DNA from: Flavobacterium silvaticum
GTDB lineage: Bacteria > Bacteroidota > Bacteroidia > Flavobacteriales > Flavobacteriaceae
Reading direction: 5' to 3'
Assembly: GCF_012911565.1 (NCBI RefSeq)
Contig: NZ_JAAMPU010000108.1
Coordinates: 186,001 to 250,000 of the forward strand
Length of the DNA stretch: 64,000 bases
Shown here: positions 9,185-18,612 of the stretch, piece after piece
Numbering within the stretch: the first letter of the stretch is position 1
Layout: each line of letters begins with the position of its first letter
Notes under the pieces: model-generated
Databases searched by the model: none
What the model saw: only the letters and a program-made list of their open reading frames with translations
Told to the model about the DNA's origin: nothing
Position numbers and translations under genes: made by a program

Positions 9185-9949
9185 TTATTTATTCGTTGAC
9201 GAAAGCAAAGACTTCAGGCTCACGAAACCTTCACGCATTTCACGTGTCAGGTCTTCTATAGATCCGGCCGGTTGGTCTAAGTGTGATGTGATCTTAGCCG
9301 TGACTTTCCAGATTTCCATTACTTCCGCCGACGTGGTTTCTATAACCGGATAGATGGTGTTTAGCGAAATGAGCTGCACTCCTTTTGTTGTTTTGACCAC
9401 TTTCTTGACCACTACCGTATCGGCCAGTACCACTACATAGATATGGCCGTTGGTTACATGGGCCAATTTTTCCTCGGCACGCGCGATCACCCATTCGCCA
9501 GGTTGAAGGGATGGGAGCATGCTATCACCCTGAACCTGGAATGCCCGGAAACTCGCATTGCGGTATTCGGGAAGCGGCAAGCTGAAAGCGGGAAGCGATT
9601 CGTACCATTCGGTGTCCTGCAGGTTGTGGGCATATCCTGCCGAAGCTTTTACGTTGACCAAGGCGATATTTTCGTTTTTGTCGCTGTCGAGTGTGATGAC
9701 TTTGGGAAGTACCGATTCTGATTCGTATAGAAATTTCTGCTGGCTTTCGCCGAACATCCACAACGGATTCACATGATACACCTGGAGCAATTTGGCTATT
9801 GTCGCACCGGAAAGCCTTGTTTTGCCGCGTTCGATGTCGGCCAGGCTTCCTTTGATGTTGAGCGCTTCTGAAAACGCTATTTGTGTCAGGTTGAATTCCT
9901 GCCTAAGTTGTTTGAAACGCTGTGTCTCTATAGGTAAGTGGTCGTGCAT
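9185..9949 (-). CDS. XRE-type HTH regulator with LexA-like S24 peptidase domain
   Basis: Transcription regulator of 254 residues. An N-terminal Xre helix-turn-helix (about 10-62: FKQLRQEFNLTQIAFSEAL...LADIERGKTRLS) is followed by an S24 domain of the LexA/UmuD/CI type (about 95-225). The nucleophile sits in GDSMLPSL (S143), the Lys of the dyad is K182 or K183 in VVVKKVV, and an Ala-Gly pair (A104-G105) lies where LexA-family proteins self-cleave. Therefore RecA- or stress-triggered autoproteolysis is plausible, though not shown. No prophage genes lie nearby. The start ATG follows a TATATTTG box by only four bases. Confidence 0.88.
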   Translation of the reverse strand: MHDHLPIETQRFKQLRQEFNLTQIAFSEALNIKGSLADIERGKTRLSGATIAKLLQVYHVNPLWMFGESQQKFLYESESVLPKVITLDSDKNENIALVNVKASAGYAHNLQDTEWYESLPAFSLPLPEYRNASFRAFQVQGDSMLPSLQPGEWVIARAEEKLAHVTNGHIYVVVLADTVVVKKVVKTTKGVQLISLNTIYPVIETTSAEVMEIWKVTAKITSHLDQPAGSIEDLTREMREGFVSLKSLLSSTNK

Positions 9950-9953
9950 GAGG

Positions 9954-9961
9954 CAAATATA
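9954..9961 (-). promoter_or_regulatory. -7 box of the S24/HTH regulator gene
   Basis: TATATTTG on the minus strand, matching TAnnTTTG, ends 4 bases before the start codon, so the transcript would be leaderless or nearly so. Confidence 0.55.
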
Positions 9962-10030
9962 AAAAAATAGTGGTAAATTTCCTTATTTTAAACATGGAAA
10001 AAATCCGAATCTGATTTTGATTTACCAAAT

Positions 10031-10057
10031 AAAAAAGCCGATCATACGACCGGCTTT
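10031..10057 (-). terminator. Terminator after the lipocalin-like gene
   Basis: Near-perfect 10-bp stem (AAAGCCGGTC / GATCGGCTTT read on the minus strand, one mismatch) with a 4-base loop and a run of T's on the minus strand. Confidence 0.8.
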
Positions 10058-10080
10058 CTTAATAACACAATGTAACCAGA

Positions 10081-10527
10081 TTAGTTTGCTTTTACGAATG
10101 TATATTGGTCTATATACGTAAATCCTTCTTCTGAATATGTTTCTTCGATAACCAGTGACGTAGAGCTCAGGCTGATTACGTTATAGGATCCTGAAAGATC
10201 ACCATCGGCAATAGTTATGGTATTTCCGGATTTGGACCACGTTGCCGTATCATCATAATAATCGCATTCAGAAGACCAATAGTCTCTTTCAAGCGTGGTA
10301 TGGTCTGCATTCAGTTGCCAGAAGTCTGGGCATGTAGCTGATTCGTTCCCTTCATAATCCATTTCTTCAGACCAGACGCCGTTGATCGCATAACGTTGTT
10401 TGCTGTATGCCCATTGTCCAGTGATTTGGTCTTCTGAGAACGAAAACCCGTCATCGTCGCTGCTACAAGAAACAAGTGAAAGACCGGCAAATGCCATGAG
10501 TCCGATGGACTTAATTAGCTTTTTCAT
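10081..10527 (-). CDS. Lipocalin-like lipoprotein
   Basis: Small exported lipoprotein of 148 residues. The signal MKKLIKSIGLMAFAGLSLVSC ends in a clear lipobox with the Cys followed by SSDDDG, the acidic linker typical of flavobacterial lipoproteins. The remainder (ITGQWAYSKQRYAINGVWSEE... WQLNADHTTLERDYWSSECDYYDDTATWSKSGNTITIADGDLSGSYNVISLSSTSLVIEETY) has the strand pattern and W/T-rich repeats of bacterial lipocalin-like domains. The frame is open ten codons further upstream, but MKKLIK is the natural start. Monocistronic, with its own terminator. Ligand unknown. Confidence 0.8.
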   Translation of the reverse strand: MKKLIKSIGLMAFAGLSLVSCSSDDDGFSFSEDQITGQWAYSKQRYAINGVWSEEMDYEGNESATCPDFWQLNADHTTLERDYWSSECDYYDDTATWSKSGNTITIADGDLSGSYNVISLSSTSLVIEETYSEEGFTYIDQYTFVKAN

Positions 10528-10701
10528 TTTGGTTATTCTTTTGGAGTTAGGCCGCAAGGATACGTAAAAAAAATACTACCGGACAACATAAAAATTAAAC
10601 TTTTCTTAACATTTACGAAGTTCGGAATATAGCCTTGAAATTTTAAAAAGTCTGAAATTCACAGCATCGTTTTTTAGCGAGTCCATAATACGAATAATCA
10701 C

Positions 10702-10709
10702 TACTTTTG
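10702..10709 (+). promoter_or_regulatory. -7 box upstream of uridine kinase
   Basis: TACTTTTG matches TAnnTTTG, 48 bases before the udk start. No good -33 element was seen. Confidence 0.45.
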
Positions 10710-10757
10710 GCCCACACGAGGCAAAAGCCAAAGTGAACCCAGAAAATTGAAATTTAT

Positions 10758-11366
10758 ATGCTCATCATTGGTATAGCCGGAGGAACTGGTAGCGGAAAAA
10801 CAACCGTGGTCCGTCAGATCATGAACGAAATACCGGACGAAGGTGTCGGCATCATTTCACAGGACTCCTATTACAGGGACAACCATCATTTGACTTACGA
10901 CGAACGAGCCCTGATCAATTTCGACCATCCGCGCGCCATCGATTTTGAATTGCTCGTCTCTCACCTGAAAGAGCTTAAAGCCGGAAAAACCATCGAGCAG
11001 CCTGTCTACTCATTCGTGACCCACAACCGGACGGACGACACCATCGTTACGCATCCGCGCCAGGTCATGATTGTAGAAGGCATCCTGATTCTGGCCAATC
11101 CGGAGCTGCGGGATTTGTTCGACATCAAGATTTTTGTCCATGCCGATTCGGACGAACGCCTTATCCGCCGCCTCAAACGCGACATCGCCGAACGTGGGCG
11201 CGATATGGAAGAAGTGCTGTTGCGGTATCAAAAAACCCTAAAGCCCATGCATGAGCAATTCATCGAACCTACAAAAGCACACGCGGACATCATTATCCCG
11301 AACGACAAATACAATACGGTAGCGATAGATGTGGTGCGGGCTGTGATTCACCAGAGAATCGTTTGA
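10758..11366 (+). CDS. udk: Uridine/cytidine kinase
   Basis: Cytoplasmic enzyme phosphorylating uridine and cytidine to UMP/CMP in the pyrimidine salvage pathway. The 202-residue protein has the P-loop GGTGSGKTT (residues 8-16), the SQDSYYRD motif and FDHPRAIDF nucleoside-binding segment, the VEGILIL stretch, and RLIRRLKRDIAERGRD with the catalytic/phosphate-binding arginines. Length and order match bacterial Udk throughout. In flavobacteria udk commonly precedes the divIC-like gene, as here. Confidence 0.97.
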   Translation: MLIIGIAGGTGSGKTTVVRQIMNEIPDEGVGIISQDSYYRDNHHLTYDERALINFDHPRAIDFELLVSHLKELKAGKTIEQPVYSFVTHNRTDDTIVTHPRQVMIVEGILILANPELRDLFDIKIFVHADSDERLIRRLKRDIAERGRDMEEVLLRYQKTLKPMHEQFIEPTKAHADIIIPNDKYNTVAIDVVRAVIHQRIV

Positions 11367-11693
11367 GACGGGAATATTTTTTGAATATATCAACAAAAAA
11401 AGAGGTTGCCCCTCCCACCCTTACAAGGTAAGCCTTTCCAAAACACCCCAACTACATTTTTTCTACCTCAATTCCTAAAATCCACAATCTGCAACACCAA
11501 CTTTTTTATACTTTAGGGGCTTAATCCGGCTGCACGCTGCAAGTCTTTTCAAATCCCGCCGTTTTTACACCGCTTCCGGCGAGCTTCCGTTTGTCGCTGC
11601 CGCAAAACGGGCAAAAACAAGCGGTCTTTTTCAAAGAGCTTTACGCTTACATCCGGGCCAGGGCCGCGTCCCACAAATGGAAAAACAGTGAAC
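11367..11693 (+). other. Intergenic stretch with a dispersed repeat and an open frame
   Basis: Contains copy 1 of repeat A (11394-11480; copy 2 at 55361-55450). Downstream, a frame without stops runs from about 11509 to the TGA at 11689-11691 (reading RGLIRLHAASLFKSRRFYTASGELPFV...). It lacks an ATG and any recognised domain, so it is more likely a repeat remnant than a gene. Confidence 0.5.
11394..11480 (+). repeat. Dispersed intergenic repeat A, copy 1
   Basis: About 87 bases, roughly 80 percent identical by eye to 55361-55450. Both contain A-run-GAGGTTG, CCCTCCCACCCT, CAAGGTAA, then CCCCAA, TACATTTTTTCT and TCCTAAAA, in the same order and spacing. Confidence 0.8.
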
Positions 11694-12059
11694 ATGGAAC
11701 CATCAGAACACGAAAACGAACCAAAAGAACCTAAAAAAAGATCGTGGTGGCTGCGCTATTTCGGCAACAGGTATGTGCTTTCACTGGTCTTTTTCGCCGT
11801 ATGGATGTTGTTCCTCGACAATTATTCGTGGCTCGTCCACCGCAGGCTCGATACCGAAATAGACGAACTCGAAACCAACAAAAGGTATTATCAGGGAGAA
11901 ATAAACAAAGACATGCAGCATATCAAACAGCTGCGTGATTCGGATCAGGTGGAACGATACGCGCGTGAAAAATACTACATGAAACGCGACTCCGAAGATA
12001 TTTACATCATCGAATACGAAGGCGAAAAGAAAGATTCGACGTCCTTCATTCCTAATTAA
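11694..12059 (+). CDS. FtsB/DivIC-family septum formation protein
   Basis: Bitopic cell-division protein of the FtsB/DivIC family, expected to join FtsL and FtsQ in the divisome. The 121-residue protein has a hydrophilic N-terminus, one membrane segment (about 27-46, YVLSLVFFAVWMLFLDNYSWL), a coiled coil (LDTEIDELETNKRYYQGEINKDMQHIKQLRDS) and the family motif VERYAREKYYMKRDSEDIYII. An in-frame GTG two codons upstream is possible, but ATG (MEPSEHE) is preferred. It follows udk in the usual flavobacterial order. Confidence 0.88.
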   Translation: MEPSEHENEPKEPKKRSWWLRYFGNRYVLSLVFFAVWMLFLDNYSWLVHRRLDTEIDELETNKRYYQGEINKDMQHIKQLRDSDQVERYAREKYYMKRDSEDIYIIEYEGEKKDSTSFIPN

Positions 12060-12081
12060 CCAGCCTTCAAATCGGGTTCAC

Positions 12082-12089
12082 TATATTTG
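12082..12089 (+). promoter_or_regulatory. -7 box of the methylmalonyl-CoA mutase operon
   Basis: TATATTTG, 18 bases before the GTG start of the small-subunit gene; leader expected to be very short. No clear -33 TTG was found. Confidence 0.5.
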
Positions 12090-12107
12090 CGTCTCAATTT
12101 TTAAACC

Positions 12108-13484
12108 GTGGCCGAAAACCCCACTCCTTTTCAGGATTTCCCTCAGGTAAGCGCTCAGCAATGGAAACAGCGCGTACAATATGAACTAAAGGGCGAAGAT
12201 TACTTCCAGGCGCTCGTTTGGGATTCGCCGGAAGGCATCCGCGTCAACCCCATTTACAGCCAATCTCCGCAAATTGAAGTTCCTGCCCTGCAACATGACA
12301 GCTTCCAGATTTGCCAGGACATTTTTGTACATGATGTAGAAAAAACCGTTCGCCGTTCCAACTCCAGCATTAAACGCGGAGCAGATTGCCTTCGGTTGCG
12401 CATCAGTAATCCTGAAACAGATATCACAGCCCTTTTGAACGGAATCCCGCTCGAAAACCGTCGCCTTTTTTTTGACATCTCTTTTTTTTCAATCGATTTC
12501 GTACGGTCTGTAAAGGACAAACTTGCAGGTAAGGAAGCCGAAGTTTTTTTCCTCATTGATCCAATCCACCGGCTCGCCAAAGAAGGAAACTGGCTCAACG
12601 GAGGCGATAATTTCAAAATGCTTGAATGTCTTCAGCGCGAATATCCCGATGCTGGTTTTATGAGCATCAATGTTTCATTGTATGCTAATGCCGGAGCCAA
12701 TCTTGTACAGCAAATCGCTTATGCCGTGGCGCATTCGGCAGAATACCTGAACCAATTCAAAACACCAAAGCCTGTAGTTTTTGAATTGGCGATCGGGCCG
12801 GACTACTTTTTTGAAATTGCCAAAATCCGTGCACTGCGACTGGTTTTTGAAACGGTTGCCAAAGCCTTCGGACATCCCGCCGGTTGCCATATCTATGCGT
12901 CTCCAGGTTTAAGAAACAAAACACTATACGACTATAATGTCAATATGCTGCGCACTACAACCGAAAGCATGAGCGCGATAATTGGCGGCTCAGACACGGT
13001 GAGTAATTTACCGTATGATTTCATCTACCACAAAAGCAATGAATTTGGGGAACGTATTGCGCGCAACCAACTGCTTATTTTAAAGAACGAAAGTCATTTC
13101 AGCCAGGCATCAAATGCGGCAAAAGGCAGTTATTTTATCGAAAACCTGACCCAGCAACTGGCCGAAAAAGCGTTGGTTCTGGTAAAAGAAATTGAAGCGG
13201 AAGGCGGTTTCCTTGCACTTCTCAAAAAAGGCATCATCCAGAAAAACATAAAAAAACAAGCCGATTTGCAGCAACAGGATTTCGACTCGGGCAAAACCAT
13301 ACTGGTCGGGACAAACAAATATCCGGACGCTTCAAACCGAATGAAAGAGAATTTGGAACTCTATCCGTTCGTCAAGAAAAAAGGCCGCAAGACACTTGTG
13401 ATTCCCATCATCGAAAAGCGATTGGCAGAAGAATCCGAAATGACCCGTCTTGAAAAAGAAGAATCCGAAACCCTGAACCCATGA
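12108..13484 (+). CDS. mutA: Methylmalonyl-CoA mutase, small (beta) subunit
   Basis: Non-catalytic partner of the large subunit in the heterodimeric mutase that interconverts succinyl-CoA and (R)-methylmalonyl-CoA. The sequence follows the mutase barrel fold ([22 protein letters not shown]..., [55 protein letters not shown]). It stops at 458 residues without the C-terminal cobalamin-binding domain, as in other Bacteroidota small subunits. The start is GTG (MAENPTPF). It overlaps the large-subunit gene by four bases (ATGA), so the two are translationally coupled for 1:1 assembly. Confidence 0.93.
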   Translation: MAENPTPFQDFPQVSAQQWKQRVQYELKGEDYFQALVWDSPEGIRVNPIYSQSPQIEVPALQHDSFQICQDIFVHDVEKTVRRSNSSIKRGADCLRLRISNPETDITALLNGIPLENRRLFFDISFFSIDFVRSVKDKLAGKEAEVFFLIDPIHRLAKEGNWLNGGDNFKMLECLQREYPDAGFMSINVSLYANAGANLVQQIAYAVAHSAEYLNQFKTPKPVVFELAIGPDYFFEIAKIRALRLVFETVAKAFGHPAGCHIYASPGLRNKTLYDYNVNMLRTTTESMSAIIGGSDTVSNLPYDFIYHKSNEFGERIARNQLLILKNESHFSQASNAAKGSYFIENLTQQLAEKALVLVKEIEAEGGFLALLKKGIIQKNIKKQADLQQQDFDSGKTILVGTNKYPDASNRMKENLELYPFVKKKGRKTLVIPIIEKRLAEESEMTRLEKEESETLNP

Positions 13485-15538
13485 GCCGCAAAGACCTTTC
13501 AAAACTCGAATTGCCGGAAGCAGGAACCGATCCTCAAAAAAGCCCGGTCGAAAACCTTGAATTCTCGTCAGGCTTCCCTCCTTTCCTGCGCGGCCCATAC
13601 ACCACCATGTTCGTCCGACGCCCATGGACAATCCGCCAATACGCAGGTTTTTCCACGGCCGAAGACAGCAATGCATTTTACCGGCGCAATCTTGCGGCAG
13701 GTCAAAAAGGATTATCGGTGGCTTTTGATTTGGCGACGCACCGTGGCTATGATTCAGACCACGAACGGGTAGTCGGCGATGTAGGGAAAGCCGGCGTGGC
13801 GATAGATTCAGTCGAAGACATGAAGATATTATTCGATCAGATCCCTCTCGATGAAATGTCGGTTTCGATGACTATGAACGGTGCTGTCCTACCAATCATG
13901 GCTTTTTATATCGTAGCTGCAGAAGAACAGGGTGTCTCTCCAAAAGCACTTTCGGGAACCATCCAAAACGACATCCTGAAGGAGTTCATGGTTCGGAACA
14001 CCTATATCTATCCGCCTGCGCCATCGATGAAAATCATAGCCGATATTTTTGCTTACGCGAGTAAGAATATGCCCAAATTCAATTCGATTTCCATATCGGG
14101 TTACCATATGCAGGAAGCCGGAGCCACGGCAGAACTCGAACTCGCTTATACATTGGCTGACGGATTGGAATACATCCGTACGGGAATCGCCGCCGGAATG
14201 CAGATAGACGATTTTGCGCCAAGGCTTTCCTTTTTCTGGGCTATCGGGATGGATCATTTTACAGAAATTGCCAAGATGCGGGCCGCACGTGTACTTTGGT
14301 CTAAACTCGTTTCACAATTCAATCCGAAAGACGAAAAATCTCTCGCGCTGCGAACCCATTGCCAGACTTCGGGTTGGAGCCTGACCGAACAGGATCCGTT
14401 CAACAATGTGGCGCGAACCTGTATCGAGGCGGCTGCGGCGGCTTTTGGCGGAACACAATCGCTGCACACCAACGCACTCGACGAAGCCATTGCCTTGCCT
14501 ACCGATTTTTCTGCCCGAATCGCACGCAACACCCAGATATTCCTGCAACAGGAAACCGGAATTACCAGAACGGTCGATCCGTGGGGCGGCAGCCATTATG
14601 TGGAAGCATTGACTCAGGAACTCATGGACAAAGCCTGGGCATTGATAGAAGAAGTCGAAGAACTGGGTGGAATGACCAAGGCCATTGAAGCCGGAATCCC
14701 TAAATTGCGTATCGAAGAAGCCGCGGCAAAGAAACAGGCGCGTATTGACAGCGGACAGGATATTATCGTCGGAGTCAACAAATACAGACTAAAGCAGGAA
14801 GATCCGTTGCAGATTCTCGATGTGGACAATGAGATGGTGCGTCGGCAGCAGGTAGAGCGTTTGGTCCGGATAAAAGCCGACCGTAACCCAGACGCCGTCT
14901 CACAATCACTTGAAAAACTGGCCGAAGCTGCAAAAAACGGAACCGGAAATTTACTCGAACTTGCCATAGAAGCAGCACGGAACAGGGCTACCTTAGGCGA
15001 AATTTCAGATGCCATGGAAAAATCCTTCGGCAGGTATAAAGCACAAATCAAAACATTCAGCGGCGTGTATGGCAAAGAGATACGGAACGACGAGTTCTTT
15101 GAAAAAGCAAGGCAGATGGCCGACGAGTTCGCCGTATCCGAAGGACGCAGGCCCCGCATCATGATTGCCAAAATGGGACAGGACGGACACGACCGCGGTG
15201 CCAAAGTCGTGGCCACAGGTTATGCCGACGTAGGATTCGACGTTGACATCGGGCCGTTATTCCAGACACCGGCCGAAGCCGCAAAACAAGCCGTTGAAAA
15301 CGACGTACATATTTTAGGCGTATCGTCTTTGGCGGCCGGACACAAGACACTGGTTCCCCAGGTTATCGAAGAACTCAAAAAATACGGGCGCGAAGATATA
15401 TTGGTAGTCGTAGGTGGCGTAATTCCGGCCCAGGATTATCAGTTCCTGTTTGATTCAGGCGCGGCAGCCGTGTTCGGACCAGGATCTAAAATAGCCGAAG
15501 CCGCCATAAAAATCCTCGAAATCCTCTCTCAAAAATAA
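13481..15538 (+). CDS. scpA: Methylmalonyl-CoA mutase, large (alpha) subunit
   Basis: Adenosylcobalamin-dependent isomerase interconverting succinyl-CoA and methylmalonyl-CoA, used in propionate and odd-chain or branched amino-acid breakdown. Residues about 30-540 form the substrate barrel ([99 protein letters not shown]). The C-terminal domain carries the cobalt-ligating H570 in [10 protein letters not shown], with [10 protein letters not shown] and VVVGGVIP completing the B12 fold. 685 residues, complete. Coupled to the small subunit upstream and 8 bases from the SDR gene downstream. Confidence 0.97.
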   Translation: MSRKDLSKLELPEAGTDPQKSPVENLEFSSGFPPFLRGPYTTMFVRRPWTIRQYAGFSTAEDSNAFYRRNLAAGQKGLSVAFDLATHRGYDSDHERVVGDVGKAGVAIDSVEDMKILFDQIPLDEMSVSMTMNGAVLPIMAFYIVAAEEQGVSPKALSGTIQNDILKEFMVRNTYIYPPAPSMKIIADIFAYASKNMPKFNSISISGYHMQEAGATAELELAYTLADGLEYIRTGIAAGMQIDDFAPRLSFFWAIGMDHFTEIAKMRAARVLWSKLVSQFNPKDEKSLALRTHCQTSGWSLTEQDPFNNVARTCIEAAAAAFGGTQSLHTNALDEAIALPTDFSARIARNTQIFLQQETGITRTVDPWGGSHYVEALTQELMDKAWALIEEVEELGGMTKAIEAGIPKLRIEEAAAKKQARIDSGQDIIVGVNKYRLKQEDPLQILDVDNEMVRRQQVERLVRIKADRNPDAVSQSLEKLAEAAKNGTGNLLELAIEAARNRATLGEISDAMEKSFGRYKAQIKTFSGVYGKEIRNDEFFEKARQMADEFAVSEGRRPRIMIAKMGQDGHDRGAKVVATGYADVGFDVDIGPLFQTPAEAAKQAVENDVHILGVSSLAAGHKTLVPQVIEELKKYGREDILVVVGGVIPAQDYQFLFDSGAAAVFGPGSKIAEAAIKILEILSQK

Positions 15539-15546
15539 AAACCATC

Positions 15547-16422
15547 ATGGCTGATCTTACCAAAAAAATGCTGCGTGACGATGCGCTTCTCGGAAAAAAC
15601 ATCATTGTAACCGGAGGCGGAAGCGGCCTTGGAAAAGCCATGACACGCTATTTTCTCGAACTCGGGGCAAACGTTGCCATAACGTCCCGCGATCTGGAAA
15701 AACTCAAAGCCACAGCCGCAGAACTTTCGCAAGACGTAACTGGAAAATGCTTTCCGGTTGCCTGTGATGTGCGTCATTACGATCAGGTGGAAGCGATGCT
15801 CGGCGAAGTACTTTCTGAATTCGGAAGTGTCGATACTTTGGTCAATAACGCTGCCGGGAATTTCATATCGCCCACCGAAAGATTATCGGCGAATGCGTTC
15901 GATACCATCATCGACATCGTACTCAAAGGCTCCAAAAACTGTACGCTGGCGTTGGGCAAACATTGGATCGATTCGGGCCAGAAGGACAACGTGATCCTCA
16001 ATATCGTCACGACATATGCATGGACGGGTTCGGCTTATGTGGTTCCAAGTGCGACCGCAAAAGCTGGCGTATTGGCCATGACCAGAAGCCTTGCCGTAGA
16101 ATGGGCAAAATACGGTATCCGCCAGAATGCGATTGCTCCCGGGCCATTCCCGACCAAAGGCGCGTGGGACAGATTGCTTCCCGGTGATCTGAAAGAAAAA
16201 TTCGATCTGTCCAAAAAAGTTCCGCTCAGGAGATTGGGCGAACATCAGGAACTTGCGAACCTCGCGGCTTACCTGGTATCTGACTTTTCCTCTTATGTAA
16301 ATGGCGAAGTCATTACCATTGACGGTGGAGAATGGCTTCAGGGCGCAGGCCAGTTCAATTTGCTCGGGCAGGTTCCGAAAGAATTGTGGGATATGCTGGA
16401 GATGATGCGAGGTAAGGGATAA
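15547..16422 (+). CDS. SDR oxidoreductase, 2,4-dienoyl-CoA reductase-like
   Basis: NAD(P)H-dependent short-chain dehydrogenase/reductase of 291 residues, probably reducing 2,4-dienoyl-CoA intermediates of unsaturated fatty-acid oxidation. The Rossmann motif is TGGGSGLGKA and the NNAAGNF segment follows. The usual YxxxK active site is replaced by PSATAK (Ser in the place of Tyr), with an upstream Tyr in TTYAWTGSAYVVPSATAK; mammalian-type 2,4-dienoyl-CoA reductases have this unusual arrangement. Also typical are PGPFPTKGAWDRL and the ITIDGGEWL end. It lies directly after the methylmalonyl-CoA mutase genes, consistent with an acyl-CoA catabolic operon. Confidence 0.88.
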   Translation: MADLTKKMLRDDALLGKNIIVTGGGSGLGKAMTRYFLELGANVAITSRDLEKLKATAAELSQDVTGKCFPVACDVRHYDQVEAMLGEVLSEFGSVDTLVNNAAGNFISPTERLSANAFDTIIDIVLKGSKNCTLALGKHWIDSGQKDNVILNIVTTYAWTGSAYVVPSATAKAGVLAMTRSLAVEWAKYGIRQNAIAPGPFPTKGAWDRLLPGDLKEKFDLSKKVPLRRLGEHQELANLAAYLVSDFSSYVNGEVITIDGGEWLQGAGQFNLLGQVPKELWDMLEMMRGKG

Positions 16423-16459
16423 AAACCATTGTTCCGAAACATCCTCCACAATTCAGAAT

Positions 16460-16927
16460 ATGATAGTACATTCGAAATTCAGAACTGCAGTAATTACAAA
16501 AAATATACTTGGATTTGGTTTAGCTATACTGATGCTTGTGATTTGCATTGTGAATGCTTTTGAAGATGGAAAAATCAATTACAGAGGAACTGCTTTCTTT
16601 GTGGGAATCGTAACAATGTTCTTCTTTCTGACAGGCTTACACCAATTATTTCTGTTGGCAAGAATCAGATTAACGCCTGAAGCAATCGAAAATAAAACTG
16701 TTCTTTTAGAAAAAACCACTGTTTTGCCCTATTGTGAAATTACAAAAATTGAATTAAGCATAACACGCAGTCAATCCAAAGGTGGCTATATCAATGATGG
16801 ATATCCGGTAAGTTCCATTACTTATAAAAATGGCCAGGTATTAGTCATCTCTTCAGATTGTTATGAAAATTATACCGAATTGATGCGACACATTAATTAC
16901 CAATATGGAAATTTACACGACGTATAG
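16460..16927 (+). CDS. Unknown two-segment membrane protein
   Basis: Protein of 155 residues not recognised. Two hydrophobic segments (about 16-33 and 45-68) form a hairpin in the membrane, followed by a soluble part of about 85 residues (RLTPEAIENKTVLLEKTTVLPYCEITKIELSITRS...) resembling a small PH-like/YdbT-type beta domain, a weak impression only. The codon use is more AT-rich than that of its neighbours. It is sandwiched between the true SDR 3' end and a decayed copy of that end (16946-17020), which suggests that it arrived in a duplication or insertion event. Confidence 0.65.
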   Translation: MIVHSKFRTAVITKNILGFGLAILMLVICIVNAFEDGKINYRGTAFFVGIVTMFFFLTGLHQLFLLARIRLTPEAIENKTVLLEKTTVLPYCEITKIELSITRSQSKGGYINDGYPVSSITYKNGQVLVISSDCYENYTELMRHINYQYGNLHDV

Positions 16928-16945
16928 CAAAACAATTTTCATGCG

Positions 16946-17020
16946 CTTCAATTTGACCGGGCAGGTTCCGAAGGAATGTGGCAAATGATGCGGAATAACA
17001 TATAAAGACCTTGTTCCCAG
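16946..17020 (+). pseudogene. Decayed copy of the SDR gene 3' end
   Basis: Matches 16354-16440 (the last codons of the SDR gene and its trailer): TTCAATTTG, then CGGGCAGGTTCCGAA, GGAA/TGTGG, AATGATGCG, ATAAA and TTGTTCC occur in the same order, with small deletions. It carries no open frame. Confidence 0.75.
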
Positions 17021-17121
17021 GTTTAATCAATAGGAAATGAAGGCCTCACAAAAAACTGCGAGCCGTAAGAAAATCGATAATTTAGCATCTAACGTTTTTA
17101 TCTGTAATTCTCCAGCATCAA

Positions 17122-17679
17122 ATGAGGACTATTTCATTACTTATATCTTCGATTTTACTCTGCATATATATCCCATCAAAAAATCCATCCGTATCACAGG
17201 GTTACCAAACACGGGTTTCGGAATTCCTGTCGGATATAAGTCTCCGGCAAAAAGATTCGCTGATCATTTCCGATTCACCCGCCGAATTTTCTGATTCCCA
17301 ATTATGCGGTTTTGAACATGTGAATGATACCACAATGTTTACAAAAGAAGAATTGATCCAGATACAGAATGGATTAAAAACGAATCGGGTCGGGAAATGG
17401 ACAACTGCATATTTTCCCAAAGCCCGACTGGTAGAAGGCAAATTAATTGAACGTATCTTCAAAAAAAGAAAAGGCGATCCATGGAAGGAATTCAAAAAAG
17501 CCATTGGTTCCGGATACCATGTGTATTCCTGCCCAATATTCTTCAGGAACAATTCGCGCTGTTTGTTTTACAGCTCCTATCATTGCGGATACTTGTGCGC
17601 CGGCGGCCAAATGGATTTATATAAATACGAAAACGGCAAATGGATTTTTGTCACATCCTATTGCAATTGGATACATTGA
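17122..17679 (+). CDS. Unknown secreted protein
   Basis: 185 residues, not recognised. A short N-terminal hydrophobic stretch (MRTISLLISSILLCIYIPS) could be a signal peptide. The C-terminal third is Cys-rich (YSCPIFFRNNSRCLFYSSYHCGYLCAGG) and ends in KYENGKWIFVTSYCNWIH, which looks like an extracytoplasmic, possibly disulfide-bonded, beta domain. The region is AT-richer than the surrounding housekeeping genes. It stands alone between the SDR remnant and parA. Confidence 0.6.
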   Translation: MRTISLLISSILLCIYIPSKNPSVSQGYQTRVSEFLSDISLRQKDSLIISDSPAEFSDSQLCGFEHVNDTTMFTKEELIQIQNGLKTNRVGKWTTAYFPKARLVEGKLIERIFKKRKGDPWKEFKKAIGSGYHVYSCPIFFRNNSRCLFYSSYHCGYLCAGGQMDLYKYENGKWIFVTSYCNWIH

Positions 17680-17831
17680 AATTTCCCGCAAAAAAATCTT
17701 ACAATAAGATATTTCCCAAAAGATTTTTCAGTTGATTTTACCCTCTTTTCAAATCCTCCCAATGTTAACAAAATCCCCTTGCCTCCCCCGTAAATAATCG
17801 TATTTTTACCACTCAAATTTTAAATACGGGA

Positions 17832-18596
17832 ATGGGCAAAATCATAGCCATCGCCAACCAGAAAGGCGGTGTGGGAAAAACAACTACAACGGTCAACCTG
17901 GCCGCATCTTTGGGCGTATTGGAAAAAAAAGTGCTGCTTATCGATGCCGACCCTCAGGCCAATGCAAGTTCAGGCCTTGGCATTGATGTAGAAAACATTT
18001 CTGCCGGAACGTATCAGTTGCTGGAGCATAGTGTTTCGGCCCAAGATGCTGTCATTGAAAGTTCGGCCCCGAATGTTTCCGTAATTCCCGCACACATCGA
18101 CTTGGTCGCCATTGAGATAGAGCTCGTCGATAAGGAGAATCGTGAATACATGCTCAAACAGGCACTTGAGGAAATCCGCGAACAATATGATTATATTTTG
18201 ATCGATTGTGCGCCTTCTCTAGGGTTATTGACATTGAATGCCCTAACGGCAGCAGATTCTGTAGTCATACCTATCCAATGTGAATATTTCGCCCTGGAAG
18301 GTCTTGGAAAATTATTAAACACCATTAAAAGTGTCCAGAAGATACACAACGCAAGCCTCGATATCGAAGGGTTGTTATTGACGATGTACGATTCGCGCTT
18401 ACGGTTATCGAACCAGGTTGTGGAAGAAGTACAGAAACATTTCCACGATATGGTCTTCGAAACCATCATACAACGCAACGTCAAATTGAGTGAAGCACCA
18501 AGTTTTGGCGAAAGTATCATCAATTACGATGCAACCAGCAAAGGCGCAACGAATTACCTGCACCTTGCACAGGAAATCATAAAAAAGAACAGCTAG
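17832..18596 (+). CDS. parA: Chromosome-partitioning ATPase ParA
   Basis: Walker-type ATPase (Soj/MinD superfamily) that drives segregation of ParB-parS complexes. The deviant Walker A box KGGVGKTTT (residues 10-18), LLIDADPQANAS, YILIDCAPSLG and IPIQCEYFALEGL are all present. The 254-residue length and the lack of an N-terminal DNA-binding extension match chromosomal ParA. First gene of a plus-strand run parA-parB-DUF5683-dapB-lepB-wbqC, with parB 16 bases downstream. Confidence 0.97.
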   Translation: MGKIIAIANQKGGVGKTTTTVNLAASLGVLEKKVLLIDADPQANASSGLGIDVENISAGTYQLLEHSVSAQDAVIESSAPNVSVIPAHIDLVAIEIELVDKENREYMLKQALEEIREQYDYILIDCAPSLGLLTLNALTAADSVVIPIQCEYFALEGLGKLLNTIKSVQKIHNASLDIEGLLLTMYDSRLRLSNQVVEEVQKHFHDMVFETIIQRNVKLSEAPSFGESIINYDATSKGATNYLHLAQEIIKKNS

Positions 18597-18612
18597 AAAA
18601 GAATAAGACGGA

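Noticed and set aside
9230..9255. Possible parS site around TTTCACGTG
   Set aside because: Only the core of the parS palindrome matches, the flanks do not, and it lies inside the S24 regulator gene.
11509..11691. ATG-less open frame before the DivIC-like gene
   Set aside because: There is no start codon or known domain, and it directly follows repeat A; a repeat remnant is more likely.
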